Positions 14,701 to 27,979 of a stretch of 64,000 nucleotides of DNA are shown here, piece by piece. The stretch lies in contig OX392536.1 in assembly GCA_947623455.1 (NCBI GenBank), positions 13,077,282 to 13,141,281 on the forward strand. Reading direction: 5' to 3'. Both the position numbers and the translations under genes were made by a program. Within the stretch, counting starts at the first letter, position 1, and every line of letters starts with the position of its first letter. The stretch comes from Mimachlamys varia (lineage: Eukaryota; Mollusca; Bivalvia; Pectinida; Pectinidae). The notes under the pieces were generated by a model. It did not search any database and had not been told where the DNA came from. It saw only the letters and a program-made list of their open reading frames with translations.

Positions 14701-17700
14701 AGGGTGATGTTTGTGTATGGTGACTGAGGGTGATGTTTGTGTACGATGTCTGAGGGTGATGTTTGTGTATGATATCTGAGGGTGATGTTTGTGTTTGGTG
14801 TCTGAGGGTGATGTTTGTGTATGGTGACTGAGGGTGATGTTTGTGTATGGTGTCTGAGGGTGATGTTTGTGTATGGTGTTTGAGGGTGATGTTTGTGTAT
14901 TATGTCTGAGGGTGATGTTTGTGTATGGTGACTGGGTGTGATGTTTGTGTATGGTGTCTGAGGGTGATGTTTGTGTTTGGTGACTGAGGGTGATGTTTGT
15001 GTATGATGATTGAGTGTGATGTTTGTGTATGGTGTCTAAGGTCGATGTTTGTGTATGGTGACTGAGGGTGATGTTTGTGTACGATGTCTGAGGGTGATGT
15101 TTGTGTATGATATCTGAGGGTGATGTTTGTGTTTGGTGTCTGAGGGTGATGTTTGTGTATGGTGACTGAGGGTGATGTTTGTGTATGGTGTCTGAGGGTG
15201 ATGTTTGTGTATAGTGTTTGAGGGTGATGTTTGTGTATTATGTCTGAGGGTGTTGTTTGTGTATGGTGACTGAGGGTGATGTTTGTGTATGGTGTCTGAG
15301 GGTGATGTTTGTGTATGGTGTCTGAGGGTGATGTTTGTGTATTATGTCTGAGGGTGATGTTTGTTTATGGTGTCTGAGGTTGATGTTTGTGTATGGTGTC
15401 TGAGGGTGATGTTTGTGTATGGTGTCTAAGGGTGATGTTTGTGTATGGTGTCTGAGGGTGATGTTTATGTATTATGTCTGAGGGTGATGTTTGTGTATGG
15501 TGACTGGGTGTGATGTTTGTGTATGGTGTCTGAGGATGATGTTTGTGTATGGTGACTGAGGGTGATGTTTGTGTATGGTGTCTGAGGATGATGTTTGTGT
15601 ATGGTGTCTGAAGGTGATGTTTGTGTATGGTGTCTGAGGGTGATGTTTGTGTATGGTGTCTGAGGGTGATGTTTGTGTATGGTGTCTGAGGGTGATGTTT
15701 GTGTATGGTGACTGAGGGTGATGTTTGTGTATGGTGTCTGAGGATGATGTTTGTGTATGGTGTCTGAGGGTGATGTTTGTGTATGGTGACTGAGGGTGAT
15801 GTTTGTGTATGGTGACTGAGGGTGATGTTTGTGTTTGGTGACTGAGGATGATGTTTGTGTATGGTGACTGAGGGTGATGTTTGTGTATGGTGACTGAGGA
15901 TGATGTTTTTGTATGGTGTCTAAGGGTGATGTTTGTGTATCATGTCTGTGGGTGATGTTTGTGTATGGTGACTGTGTGTGATGTTTGTGTATCATGTCTG
16001 TGGGTGATGTTTGTGTATGGTGACTGTGTGTGATGTTTGTGTATGGTGTCTGAGGGTGATGTTTGTGTATGGTGTCTAAGGGTGATGTTTGTGTATGGTG
16101 TCTGAGGGTGATGTTTGTGTATGGTGTCTGAGGGTGATGTTTGTGTATGGTGAGTGAGGGTGATGTTTGTGTATGGTGTCTGAGGGTGATGTTTGGGTAT
16201 GGTGTCTGAGGGTGATGTTTGTGTATGGTGTCTGAGGGTGATGTTTGTGTTTGGTGTCTGAGGATGATGTTTGTGTATGGTGTCTGAGTATGATGTTTGT
16301 GTATGGTGTCTGAGGATGATGTTTGTGTTTGGTGTCTGAGGGTGATGTTTGTGCATGGTGATTGAGGATGATGTTTGTGTATGGTGTCGGATGGTTATGT
16401 TTGTGTTTGGTGTCTGAGGGTGATGTTTGTGTATCATGTCTGAGGGTGATGTTTGTGCATGGTGTCTGAGTGTGATGTTTGTGTTTGGTGTCTGAGGGTG
16501 ATGTTTGTGCATGGTGATTGAGGATGATGTTTGTGTATGGTGTCGGATGGTTATGTTTGTGTTTGGTGTCTGAGGGTGATGTTTGTGTATCATGTCTGAA
16601 GGTGATGTTTGTGCATGGTGTCTGAGTGTGATGTTTGTGTTTGGTGACTGAGGGTGATATTTGTGTATGGTGACTGAGGATGATGTTTTTGTATGGTGTC
16701 TGAGTGTGATGTGTGTGTATCATGTCTGAGGGTGATGTTTGTGTATGGTGACTGTGTGTGATGTTTGTGTATGGTTTCTGAGGATGATGATTGTGTATGA
16801 TGTCTGAGTGTGATGTGTGTGTATCATGTCTGAGGGTGATGTTTGTGTATGGTGACTGTGTGTGATGTTTGTGTATGGTTTCTGAGGATGATGATTGTGT
16901 ATGGTGTCTGAGTATGATGTTTGTGTATGGTGTCTGAGGATGATGTTTGTGTATGGTGACTGGGTGTGATGTTTGTGTATGTCTGAGGGTGATGTTTGTG
17001 TATGGTGACTGAAGGTGATGTTTGTGTATGGTGTCTGAGGATGATGTTTGTGTATGGTGACTGAGGCTGATGTTTGTGTATGGTGACTGAGGGTGATGTT
17101 TGTGTATGGTGACTGAAGGTGATGTTTGTGTATGGTGACTGAGGATGATGATTGTGTATGGTGTCTGAGTATGTTGTTTGTGTATGGTGTCTGAGGATGA
17201 TGTTTGTGTATGTCTGAGGGTGATGTTTGTGTATGGTGACTGAAGGTGATGTTTGTGTATGGTGTCTGAGGATGATGTTTGTGTATGGTGACTGAGGGTG
17301 ATGTTTGTGTATGGTGACTGAGGGTGATGTTTGTGTATGGTGTCTGAGGGTGTTGTTTGTGTATGGTGTCTGAGGATGATGTTTGTGTATGGTGTCTAAG
17401 GGTGATGTTTGTGTATGGTTACTGAGGATGATGTTTTTGTATGGTGTCTAAGTGTGATGTGTGTGTATCATGTCTGTGGGTGATGTTTGTGTATGGTGAC
17501 TGTGTGTGATGTTTGTGTATGGTTTCTGAAGGTGATGTTTGTGTATGGTGACTGAGGATGATGATTGTGTATGGTGTCTGAGTATGATGTTTGTGTATGG
17601 TGTCTGAGGATGATGTTTGTGTTTGGTGTCTGAGGGTGATGTTTGTGCATGGTGACTGAGGATGATGTTTGTGTATGGTGTCGGATGGTTATGTTTGTGT

Positions 17701-20700
17701 TTGGTGTCTGAGGGTGATGTTTGTGTATCATGTCTGAGGGTGATGTTTGTGCATGGTGTCTGATTGTGACGTTTGTGTATGGTGTCTGAGTGTGATGTTT
17801 GTGTATGGTGTCTGAGGGTGATTTTTTTTGTATGGTGATTGAGTGTGATGTTTGTGTATGATGTCTGAGGGTGATGTTTGTGTATGGTGACTGTGTGTGA
17901 TGTTTGTGTATGGTTTCTGAGGGTGATGTTTGTGTATGGTGACTGAAGGTGATGTTTGTGTATGGTGTCTGAGGATGATGTTTGTGTATGGTGTCTGTGG
18001 GTGATGTTTGTGTATGGTGACTGGGTGTGATGTTTGTGTATGGTGACTGAAGGTGATGTTTGTGTATGGTGACTGAGGGTGATGTTTGTGTATGGTGACT
18101 GAGGGTGATGTTTGTGTATGGTGTCTGAGGATGATGTTTGTGTATGGTGTCTAAGGATGATGTTTGTGTATGGTGTCTGAGGATGATGTTTGTGTATGGT
18201 GTCTGAGGATGATGTTTGTGTATGGTGTCTGAGGATGATGTTTGTGTATGGTGTATGAGGGTGATGTTTGTGTATGATGTCTGAGGATGATGTTTGTGTA
18301 TGGTGACTGTGTGTGATGTTTGTGTATGGTGACTGAAGGTGATGTTTGTGTATGGTGACTGAGGATGATGTTTGTGTATGGTGACTGGGTGTGATGTGTG
18401 TGTATCATGTCTGAGGGTGATGTTTGTGTATGGTGACTGTGTGTGATGTTTGTGTATGGTTTCTGAGGATGATGTTTGTGTATGGTGTCTGAGGGTGATG
18501 TCTGTGTATGGTGACTGTGTGTGATGTTTGTGTATGGTGACTGAGGATGATGTTTGTGTATGGTGACTGAGGGTGATGTTTGTGTATGGTGACTGAGGGT
18601 GATGTTTGTGTATGGTGACTGAAGGTGATGTTTGTGTATGGTGTCTGAGGATGATGTTTGTGTATGGTGTCTGTGGGTGATGTTTGTGTATGGTTACTGA
18701 GGGTGATGTTTGTGTATGGTGACTGAAGGTGATGTTTGTGTATGGTGACTGAGGGTGATGTTTGTGTATGGTGACTGAGGGTGATGTTTGTGTATGGTGA
18801 CTGAAGGTGATGTTTGTGTATGGTGACTGAGGGTGATGTTTGTGTATGGTGACTGAGGGTGATGTTTGTGTATGGTGACTGAGGGTGATGTTTGTGTATG
18901 GTGACTGAAGGTGATGTTTGTGTATGGTGACTGAGGGTGATGTTTGTGTATGGTGACTGAAGGTGATGTTTGTGTATGGTGACTGAAGGTGATGTTTGTG
19001 TATGGTGACTGAGGGTGATATTTGTGTATGGTGACTGAGGATGATGTTTTTGTATGGTGTCTGAGTGTGATGTGTGTGTATCATGTCTGAGGGTGATGTT
19101 TGTGTATGGTGACTGTGTGTGATGTTTGTGTATGGTTTCTGAGGATGATGATTGTGTATGGTGTCTAAGTATGATGTTTGTGTATGGTGTCTGAGGATGA
19201 TGTTTGTGTATGGTGACTGGGTGTGATGTTTGTGTATGTCTGAGGGTGATGTTTGTGTATGGTGACTGAAGGTGATGTTTGTGTATGGTGTCTGAGGATG
19301 ATGTTTGTGTATGGTGACTGAGGCTGATGTTTGTGTATGGTGACTGAGGGTGATGTTTGTGTATGGTGACTGAAGGTGATGTTTGTGTATGGTGACTGAG
19401 GATGATGATTGTGTATGGTGTCTGAGTATGTTGTTTGTGTATGGTGTCTGAGGATGATGTTTGTGTATGTCTGAGGGTGATGTTTGTGTATGGTGACTGA
19501 AGGTGATGTTTGTGTATGGTGTCTGAGGATGATGTTTGTGTATGGTGACTGAGGGTGATGTTTGTGTATGGTGACTGAGGGTGATGTTTGTGTATGGTGA
19601 CTGAGAATGATGTTTGTTTATGGTATCTGAGTGTGATGTTTGTGTATGGTGTCTGAGGGTGATGTTTGTGTATGGTGACTGAGGGTGATGTTTGTGTATG
19701 GTGTCTGAGGGTGTTGTTTGTGTATGGTGTCTGAGGATGATGTTTGTGTATGGTGTCTAAGGGTGATGTTTGTGTATGGTTACTGAGGATGATGTTTTTG
19801 TATGGTGTCTAAGTGTGATGTGTGTGTATCATGTCTGTGGGTGATGTTTGTGTATGGTGACTGTGTGTGATGTTTGTGTATGGTTTCTGAGGGTGATGTT
19901 TGTGTATGGTGACTGAGGATGATGATTGTGTATGGTGTCTGAGTATGATGTTTGTGTATGGTGTCTGAGGATGATGTTTGTGTTTGGTGTCTGAGGGTGA
20001 TGTTTGTGCATGGTGACTGAGGATGATGTTTGTGTATGGTGTCGGATGGTTATGTTTGTGTTTGGTGTCTGAGGGTGATGTTTGTGTATCATGTCTGAGG
20101 GTGATGTTTGTGCATGGTGTCTGATTGTGACGTTTGTGTATGGTGTCTGAGTGTGATGTTTGTGTATGGTGTCTGAGGGTGATTTTTTTTGTATGGTGAT
20201 TGAGTGTGATGTTTGTGTATGATGTCTGAGGGTGATGTTTGTGTATGGTGACTGTGTGTGATGTTTGTGTATGGTTTCTGAGGGTGATGTTTGTGTATGG
20301 TGACTGAAGGTGATGTTTGTGTATGGTGTCTGAGGATGATGTTTGTGTATGGTGTCTGTGGGTGATGTTTGTGTATGGTGACTGGGTGTGATGTTTGTGT
20401 ATGGTGACTGAAGGTGATGTTTGTGTATGGTGACTGAGGGTGATGTTTGTGTATGGTGACTGAGGGTGATGTTTGTGTATGGTGACTGAAGGTGATGTTT
20501 GTGTATGGTTACTGAGGGTGATGTTTGTGTATGGTGACTGAGGGTGATGTTTGTGTATGGTGACTGAGGGTGATGTTTGTGTATGGTGACTGAGGATGAT
20601 GTTTTTGTATGGTGTCTGAGTGTGATGTGTGTGTATCATGTCTGAGGGTGATGTTTGTGTATGGTGACTGTGTGTGATGTTTGTGTATGGTTTCTGAGGG

Positions 20701-23700
20701 TGATGTTTGTGTATGGTGACTGAGGATGATGATTGTGTATGGTGTCTGAGTATGATGTTTGTGTATGGTGTCTGAGGATGATGTTTGTGTTTGGTGTCTG
20801 AGGGTGATGTTTGTGCATGGTGACTGAGGATGATGTTTGTGTATGGTGTCGGATGGTTATGTTTGTGTTTGGTGTCTGAGGGTGATGTTTGTGTATCATG
20901 TCTGAGGGTGATGTTTGTGCATGGTGTCTGATTGTGACGTTTGTTTATGGTGTCTGAGTGTGATGTTTGTGTATGGTGTCTGAGGGTGATTTTTTTGTAT
21001 GGTGATTGAGTGTGATGTTTGTGTATGATGTCTGAGGGTGATGTTTGTGTATGGTGACTGTGTGTGATGTTTGTGTATGGTTTCTGAGGGTGATGTTTGT
21101 GTATGGTGACTGAAGGTGATGTTTGTGTATGGTGTCTGAGGATGATGTTTGTGTATGGTGTCTGTGGGTGATGTTTGTGTATGGTGACTGGGTGTGATGT
21201 TTGTGTATGGTGACTGAAGGTGATGTTTGTGTATGGTGACTGAGGGTGATGTTTGTGTATGGTGACTGAGGGTGATGTTTGTGTATGGTGACTGAAGGTG
21301 ATGTTTGTGTATGGTTACTGAGGGTGATGTTTGTGTATGGTGACTGAGGGTGATGTTTGTGTATGGTGACTGAAGGTGATGTTTGTGTATGGTGACTGAA
21401 GGTGATGTTTGTGTATGGTGACTGAGGGTGATGTTTGTGTATGGTGACTGAAGGTGATGTTTGTGTATGGTGACTGAAGGTGATGTTTGTGTATGGTGAC
21501 TGAGGGTGATATTTGTGTATGGTGACTGAGGATGATGTTTTTGTATGGTGTCTGAGTGTGATGTGTGTGTATCATGTCTGAGGGTGATGTTTGTGTATGG
21601 TGACTGTGTGTGATGTTTGTGTATGGTTTCTGAGGGTGATGTTTGTGTATGGTGACTGAGGATGATGATTGTGTATGGTGTCTGAGTATGATGTTTGTGT
21701 ATGGTGTCTGAGGATGATGTTTGTGTATGGTGACTGGGTGTGATGTTTGTGTATGTCTGAGGGTGATGTTTGTGTATGGTGACTGAAGGTGATGTTTGTG
21801 TATGGTGTCTGAGGATGATGTTTGTGTATGGTGACTGAGGGTGATGTTTGTGTATGGTGACTGAGGGTGATGTTTGTGTATGGTGACTGAGGATGATGTT
21901 TGTTTATGGGATCTGAGTGTGATGTTTGTGTATGGTGTCTGAGGGTGATGTTTGTGTATGGTGTCTGAGGGTGATGTTTGTGTATGGTGTCTGAGGATGA
22001 TGTTTGTGTATGGTGTCTGAGGATGATGTTTGTGTATGGTGTCTGAGGATGATGTTTGTGTATGGTGTCTGAGGATGATGTTTGTGTATGGTGTATGAGG
22101 GTGATGTTTGTGTATGATGTCTGAGGATGATGTTTGTGTATGGTGACTGTGTGTGATGTTTGTGTATGGTGACTGAAGGTGATGTTTGTGTATGGTGACT
22201 GAGGATGATGTTTGTGTATGGTGACTGGGTGTGATGTGTGTGTATCATGTCTGATGGTGATGTTTGTGTATGGTGACTGTGTGTGATGTTTGTGTATGGT
22301 GTCTGAGGATGATGTTTGTGTATGGTGTCTGAGGGTGATGTTTGTGTATGGTGACTGTGTGTGATGTTTGTGTATGGTGACTGAGGATGATGTTTGTGTA
22401 TGGTGACTGAGGGTGATGTTTGTGTATGGTGACTGAGGGTGATGTTTGTGTATGGTGACTGAAGGTGATGTTTGTGTATGGTGTCTGAGGATGATGTTTG
22501 TGTATGGTGTCTGAGGGTGATGTTTGTGTATGGTTACTGAGGGTGATGTTTGTGTATGGTGACTGAAGGTGATGTTTGTGTATGGTGACTGAGGGTGATG
22601 TTTGTGTATGGTGACTGAGGGTGATGTTTGTGTATGGTGACTGAAGGTGATGTTTGTGTATGGTGACTGAGGGTGATGTTTGTGTATGGTGACTGAGGGT
22701 GATGTTTGTGTATGGTGACTGAGGGTGATGTTTTTGTATGGTGACTGAAGGTGATGTTTGTGTATGGTGACTGAGGGTGATGTTTGTGTATGGTGACTGA
22801 AGGTGATGTTTGTGTATGGTGACTGAAGGTGATGTTTGTGTATGGTGAATGAGGGTGATATTTGTGTATGGTGACTGAGGATGATGTTTTTGTATGGTGT
22901 CTGAGTGTGATGTGTGTGTATCATGTCTGAGGGTGATGTTTGTGTATGGTGACTGTGTGTGATGTTTGTGTATGGTTTCTGAGGATGATGATTGTGTATG
23001 GTGTCTGAGTATGATGTTTGTGTATGGTGTCTGAGGATGATGTTTGTGTATGGTGACTGAGGGTGATGTTTGTGTATGGTGACTGAGGGTGATGTTTGTG
23101 TATGGTGACTGAAGGTGATGTTTGTGTATGGTGACTGAGGATGATGATTGTGTATGGTGACTGAGGCTGATGTTTGTGTATGGTGACTGAGGGTGATGTT
23201 TGTGTATGGTGACTGAAGGTGATGTTTGTGTATGGTGACTGAGGATGATGATTGTGTATGGTGTCTGAGTATGATGTTTGTGTATGGTGTCTGAGGATGA
23301 TGTTTGTGTATGTCTGAGGGTGATGTTTGTGTATGGTGATTGAAGGTGATGTTTGTGTATGGTGTCTGAGGATGATGTTTGTGTATGGTGACTGAGGGTG
23401 ATGTTTGTGTATGGTGACTGAGGGTGATGTTTGTGTATGGTGACTGAGAATGATGTTTGTTTATGGTATCTGAGTGTGATGTTTGTGTATGGTGTCTGAG
23501 GGTGATGTTTGTGTATGGTGACTGAGGGTGATGTTTGTGTATGGTGTCTGAGGGTGTTGTTTGTGTATGGTGTCTGAGGATGATGTTTGTGTATGGTGTC
23601 TAAGGGTGATGTTTGTGTATGGTGACTGAGGATGATGTTTTTGTATGGTGTCTAAGTGTGATGTGTGTGTATCATGTCTGAGGGTGATGTTTGTGTATGG

Positions 23701-25570
23701 TGACTGTGTGTGATGTTTGTGTATGGTTTCTGAGGGTGATGTTTGTGTATGGTGACTGAGGATGATGATTGTGTATGGTGTCTGAGTATGATGTTTGTGT
23801 ATGGTGTCTGAGGATGATGTTTGTGTTTGGTGTCTGAGGGTGATGTTTGTGCATGGTGACTGAGGATGATGTTTGTGTATGGTGTCGGATGGTTATGTTT
23901 GTGTTTGGTGTCTGAAGGTGATGTTTGTGTATGGTGACTGAGGGTGATGTTTGTGTATGGTGACTGAAGGTGATGTTTGTGTATGGTGACTGAAGGTGAT
24001 GTTTGTGTATGGTGACTGAGGGTGATATTTGTGTATGGTGACTGAGGATGATGTTTTTGTATGGTGTCTGAGTGTGATGTTTGTGTATGGTTTCTGAGGG
24101 TGATGTTTGTGTATGGTGACTGAAGGTGATGTTTTTGTATGGTGTCTGAGGATGATGTTTGTGTATGGTGACTGAGGATGATGTTTGTTTATGGTGTCTG
24201 AGTGTGACGTTTGTGTATGATGACTGAGAGGTGATGTTTGTGTATCATGTCTGAGGGTGATGTTTGTGCATGGTGTCTGATTGTGACGTTTGTGTATGGT
24301 GTCTGAGTGTGATGTTTGTGTATGGTGTCTGAGGGTGATTTTTTTTGTATGGTGATTGAGTGTGATGTTTGTGTATGATGTCTGAGGGTGATGTTTGTGT
24401 ATGGTGACTGTGTGTGATGTTTGTGTATGGTTTCTGAGGGTGATGTTTGTGTATGGTGACTGAAGGTGATGTTTGTGTATGGTGTCTGAGGATGATGTTT
24501 GTGTATGGTGTCTGTGGGTGATGTTTGTGTATGGTGACTGGGTGTGATGTTTGTGTATGGTGACTGAAGGTGATGTTTGTGTATGGTGACTGAGGGTGAT
24601 GTTTGTGTATGGTGACTGAGGGTGATGTTTGTGTATGGTGACTGAAGGTGATGTTTGTGTATGGTTACTGAGGGTGATGTTTGTGTATGGTGACTGAGGG
24701 TGATGTTTGTGTATGGTGACTGAGGGTGATGTTTGTGTATGGTGACTGAAGGTGATGTTTGTGTATGGTGACTGAGGGTGATGTTTGTGTATGGTGACTG
24801 AAGGTGATGTTTGTGTATGGTGACTGAAGGTGATGTTTGTGTATGGTGACTGAGGGTGATATTTGTGTATGGTGACTGAGGATGATGTTTTTGTATGGTG
24901 TCTGAGTGTGATGTGTGTGTATCATGTCTGAGGGTGATGTTTGTGTATGGTGACTGTGTGTGATGTTTGTGTATGGTTTCTGAGGGTGATGTTTGTGTAT
25001 GGTGACTGAGGATGATGATTGTGTATGGTGTCTGAGTATGATGTTTGTGTATGGTGTCTGAGGATGATGTTTGTGTATGGTGACTGGGTGTGATGTTTGT
25101 GTATGTCTGAAGGTGATGTTTGTGTATGGTGACTGAAGGTGATGTTTGTGTATGGTGTCTGAGGATGATGTTTGTGTATGGTGACTGAGGGTGATGTTTG
25201 TGTATGGTGACTGAGGGTGATGTTTGTGTATGGTGACTGAGGATGATGTTTGTTTATGGTATCTGAGGGTGATGTTTGTGTATGGTGTCTGAGGGTGATG
25301 TTTGTGTATGGTGACTGAGGGTGATGTTTGTGTATGGTGTCTGAGGGTGTTGTTTGTGTATGGTGTCTGAGGATGATGTTTGTGTATGGTGTCTAAGGGT
25401 GATGTTTGTGTATGGTGACTGAGGATGATGTTTTTGTATGGTGTCTGAGTGTGATGTGTGTGTATCATGTCTGAGGGTGATGTTTGTGTATGGTGACTGT
25501 GTGTGATGTTTGTGTATGGTTTCTGAGGGTGATGTTTGTGTATGGTGACTGAGGATAATGATTGTGTATG
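11740..25570. repeat. Second satellite domain with punctuating monomers and nested blocks
   Basis: Here the 26-bp array changes subfamily. Blocks are punctuated by a variant ending gtgtgtatcatgtctg (for example near 13857, 17467, 19827, 20634, 21570, 22919, 23671, 24920 and 25463). Each block carries the same ordered set of variants: a gatgatgattgtg unit, a gtcggatggttatg unit, and a T-run unit with gattttttttgtatgg near 14211, 17821, 20182, 20989 (two Ts shorter) and 24338. An 807-bp block is in direct tandem at 19829 and 20636, and a 264-bp core is the same at 13858, 19829 and 20636. Later blocks differ by whole monomers (936 bp from 20636 to 21572). Confidence 0.8.
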
Positions 25571-26219
25571 GTGTCTGAGTATGATGTTTGTGTTTGGTTT
25601 CTGAGGGTGATGTTTGTGTATGGTGTCTGAGGGTGATATTTGTGTATGGTGACTGAAGGTGATGTTTGTGTTTGGTGTCTGAGGGTGATGTTTGTGTATG
25701 ATGACTGAGGATGATGTTTGCGTATGATGTCTGAAGGTGATGTTTGTGTATGATGCCTGAGGGTGATGTTTGTGTATGATGTCTGAGGGTGATGTTTGTG
25801 TATGGTGACTGAGAGGTGATGATTGTATATGGTGACTGAGGTTGATGTTTGTGTATGGTGACTGAGGGTAATGTTTGTTTATGGTGTCTGTGGGTGATTT
25901 TTGTGTATGGTGACTGAAGGTGATGTTTGTGTATGGTGTGTGAGGGTGATGTTTGTGTATGGCGACTGAGAGGTGATGTTTGTGTATGGCAACTGAGGGT
26001 GATGTGTGTGTATGGTGACTGAGGGTAATGTTTGTTTATGGTATCTGAGTGTGATGTTTGTGTATCATGTCTGTGGGTGATGTTTGTGTATGGTGACTGA
26101 AGGTGATGTTTGTGTATGGTGACTGAGGGTGATGTTTGTGTATCATGTCTGTGGGTGATGTTTGTGTATCATGTCTGTGGGTGATTTTTGTGTATGGTGA
26201 CTGAGGGTGATGATTGTGT

Positions 26220-27571
26220 ATGGTGACTGAGGGTGATGTTTGTGTATGGTGACCTAGGGTGATGTTTGTGTATGGTGACTGAGGGTGATGTTTGTTTAAG
26301 GTGTGTGAGGGTGATGATTGTGTATGGCGTCTGAAGGTGATGTTTGTTTATGGTGTCTGAAGGTGATGTATGTGTATGGTGACTGAGTGTGATGTTTGTG
26401 TATGGTGACTGAGGGTGGTGTTTGTGTATGATGACTGAGGATGATGTTTGTGTATGATGACTGATGATGATGTTTGTGTATGGTGACTGAGGGTGATGTT
26501 TGTGTATGGTGACTGAGGATGATGTTTTTGTATGGTGACTGAGGGTGATTTTTGTGTATGGTGACTGAGGGTGATGATTGTGTATGGTGACTGAAGGTGA
26601 TGTTTGTGTATGGTGACTGAAGGTGATGTTTGTGTATGGTGACTGAAGGTGATGTTTGTGTTTGGTGTCTGAGGTTGATGTTTGTGTATGGTGCCTGGGG
26701 GTGATGTTTGTGTATGGTGACTGAAGGTGATGTTTGTGTTTGGTGTCTGAGGGTGATGTTTGTGTATTATGTCTGAGGGTGATGTTTGTGTATGATGACT
26801 GAGGATGATGTTTGTGTATTATGTCTTAGGGTGATGTTTGTGTATGATGACTGAGGTTGATGTTTGTGTATGATGTCTGAGTGTGATGTTTGTGTATGGT
26901 GACTGAGGGTGATGTTTGTGTATGGTGACCTAGGGTGATGTTTGTGTATGGTGACTGAGGGTGATGTTTGTTTAAGGTGTGTGAGGGTGATGATTGTGTA
27001 TGGCGTCTGAAGGTGATGTTTGTTTATGGTGTCTGAAAGTGATGTATGTGTATGGTGACTGAGTGTGATGTTTGTGTATGGTGACTGAGGGTGGTGTTTG
27101 TGTATGATGACTGAGGATGATGTTTGTGTATGATGACTGATGATGATGTTTGTGTATGGTGACTGAGGGTGATGTTTGTGTATGGTGACTGAGGATGATG
27201 TTTTTGTATGGTGACTGAGGGTGATTTTTGTGTATGGTGACTGAGGGTGATGATTGTGTATGGTGACTGAAGGTGATGTTTGTGTATGGTGACTGAAGGT
27301 GATGTTTGTGTATGGTGACTGAAGGTGATGTTTGTGTTTGGTGTCTGAGGTTGATGTTTGTGTATGGTGCCTGGGGGTGATGTTTGTGTATGGTGACTGA
27401 AGGTGATGTTTGTGTTTGGTGTCTGAGGGTGATGTTTGTGTATTATGTCTGAGGGTGATGTTTGTGTATGATGACTGAGGATGATGTTTGTGTATTATGT
27501 CTGAGGGTGATGTTTGTGTATGATGACTGAGGTTGATGTTTGTGTATGATGTCTGAGTGTGATGTTTGTGT
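26220..27571. repeat. 676-bp tandem duplication at the decaying right end of the satellite
   Basis: Two adjacent copies (about 26220-26895 and 26896-27571) share rare variants at an exact 676-bp offset: gacctaggg at 26251 and 26927, and gtgcctggggg at 26691 and 27367. The offset is exactly 26 units of 26 bp. The surrounding monomers are the most divergent of the array, with many private substitutions, so this duplication is more recent than the local decay. Confidence 0.85.
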
Positions 27572-27979
27572 ATGGTGTCTGAGGGTGATGTTTGTGTATG
27601 GTGACCTAGGGTGATGTTTGCGTATGGTGCCTGAGGGTGATGTTTGTGTATGGTGTCTAAGGGTGATGTTTGTGTATGGTGTCTGAGGGTGATGTTTGTG
27701 TATGGTGACTGAGGGTGATGTTTGTGTATGGTGACCTAGGGTGATGTTTTTGTATTGTGCCTGAGGGTGATGTTTGTGTATGGTGTCTGAGGGTGATGTT
27801 TGTGTATGATGACTGAGGGTGATGTTTGTGTATTATGTCTGAGGGTGATGTTTGTGTATGGTGACTGAGGATGATGTTTGTGTATGATGTCTGATGGTGA
27901 TGTTTGTGTATGATGCCTGATGGCGATGTTTGTGTATGGTTTCTGAGGGTGATGTTTGTGTATGGTGTGTGAGGGTGAA

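Larger units (their letters stand above)
1..27979. repeat. 26-bp satellite megaarray (truncated at left edge)
   Basis: About 1,070 head-to-tail copies of a 26-bp unit fill this block; the first unit is 1-26 and the second 27-52. The invariant core reads tgatgtttgtgtatg, followed by a variable part ending in ctgaggg, ctgggtg or ctgagtg. The plus strand is very poor in C and rich in T and G. A 23-bp form lacking three bases after tgtat recurs, for example in tandem at 506-600. Homogeneity is high in the interior and decays toward the right edge, where the last recognisable unit ends near 27979. The minus strand lacks stops in most units, which creates long His/Thr-rich open frames that are not genes. 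The left boundary lies outside the window, so total length is unknown. Confidence 0.97.

Noticed and set aside
11244..25468. Long minus-strand His/Thr/Asn-rich open frames (up to 538 codons)
   Set aside because: They follow the 26-bp repeat; the 26-residue peptide period is the DNA unit read in three phases. Starts coincide with the atcatg marker unit. There is no independent coding signal.
1..27979. G-quadruplex or telomere-like repeat
   Set aside because: There is only about one GGG per 26-bp unit, too sparse for a standard quadruplex, and no telomeric hexamer is present.
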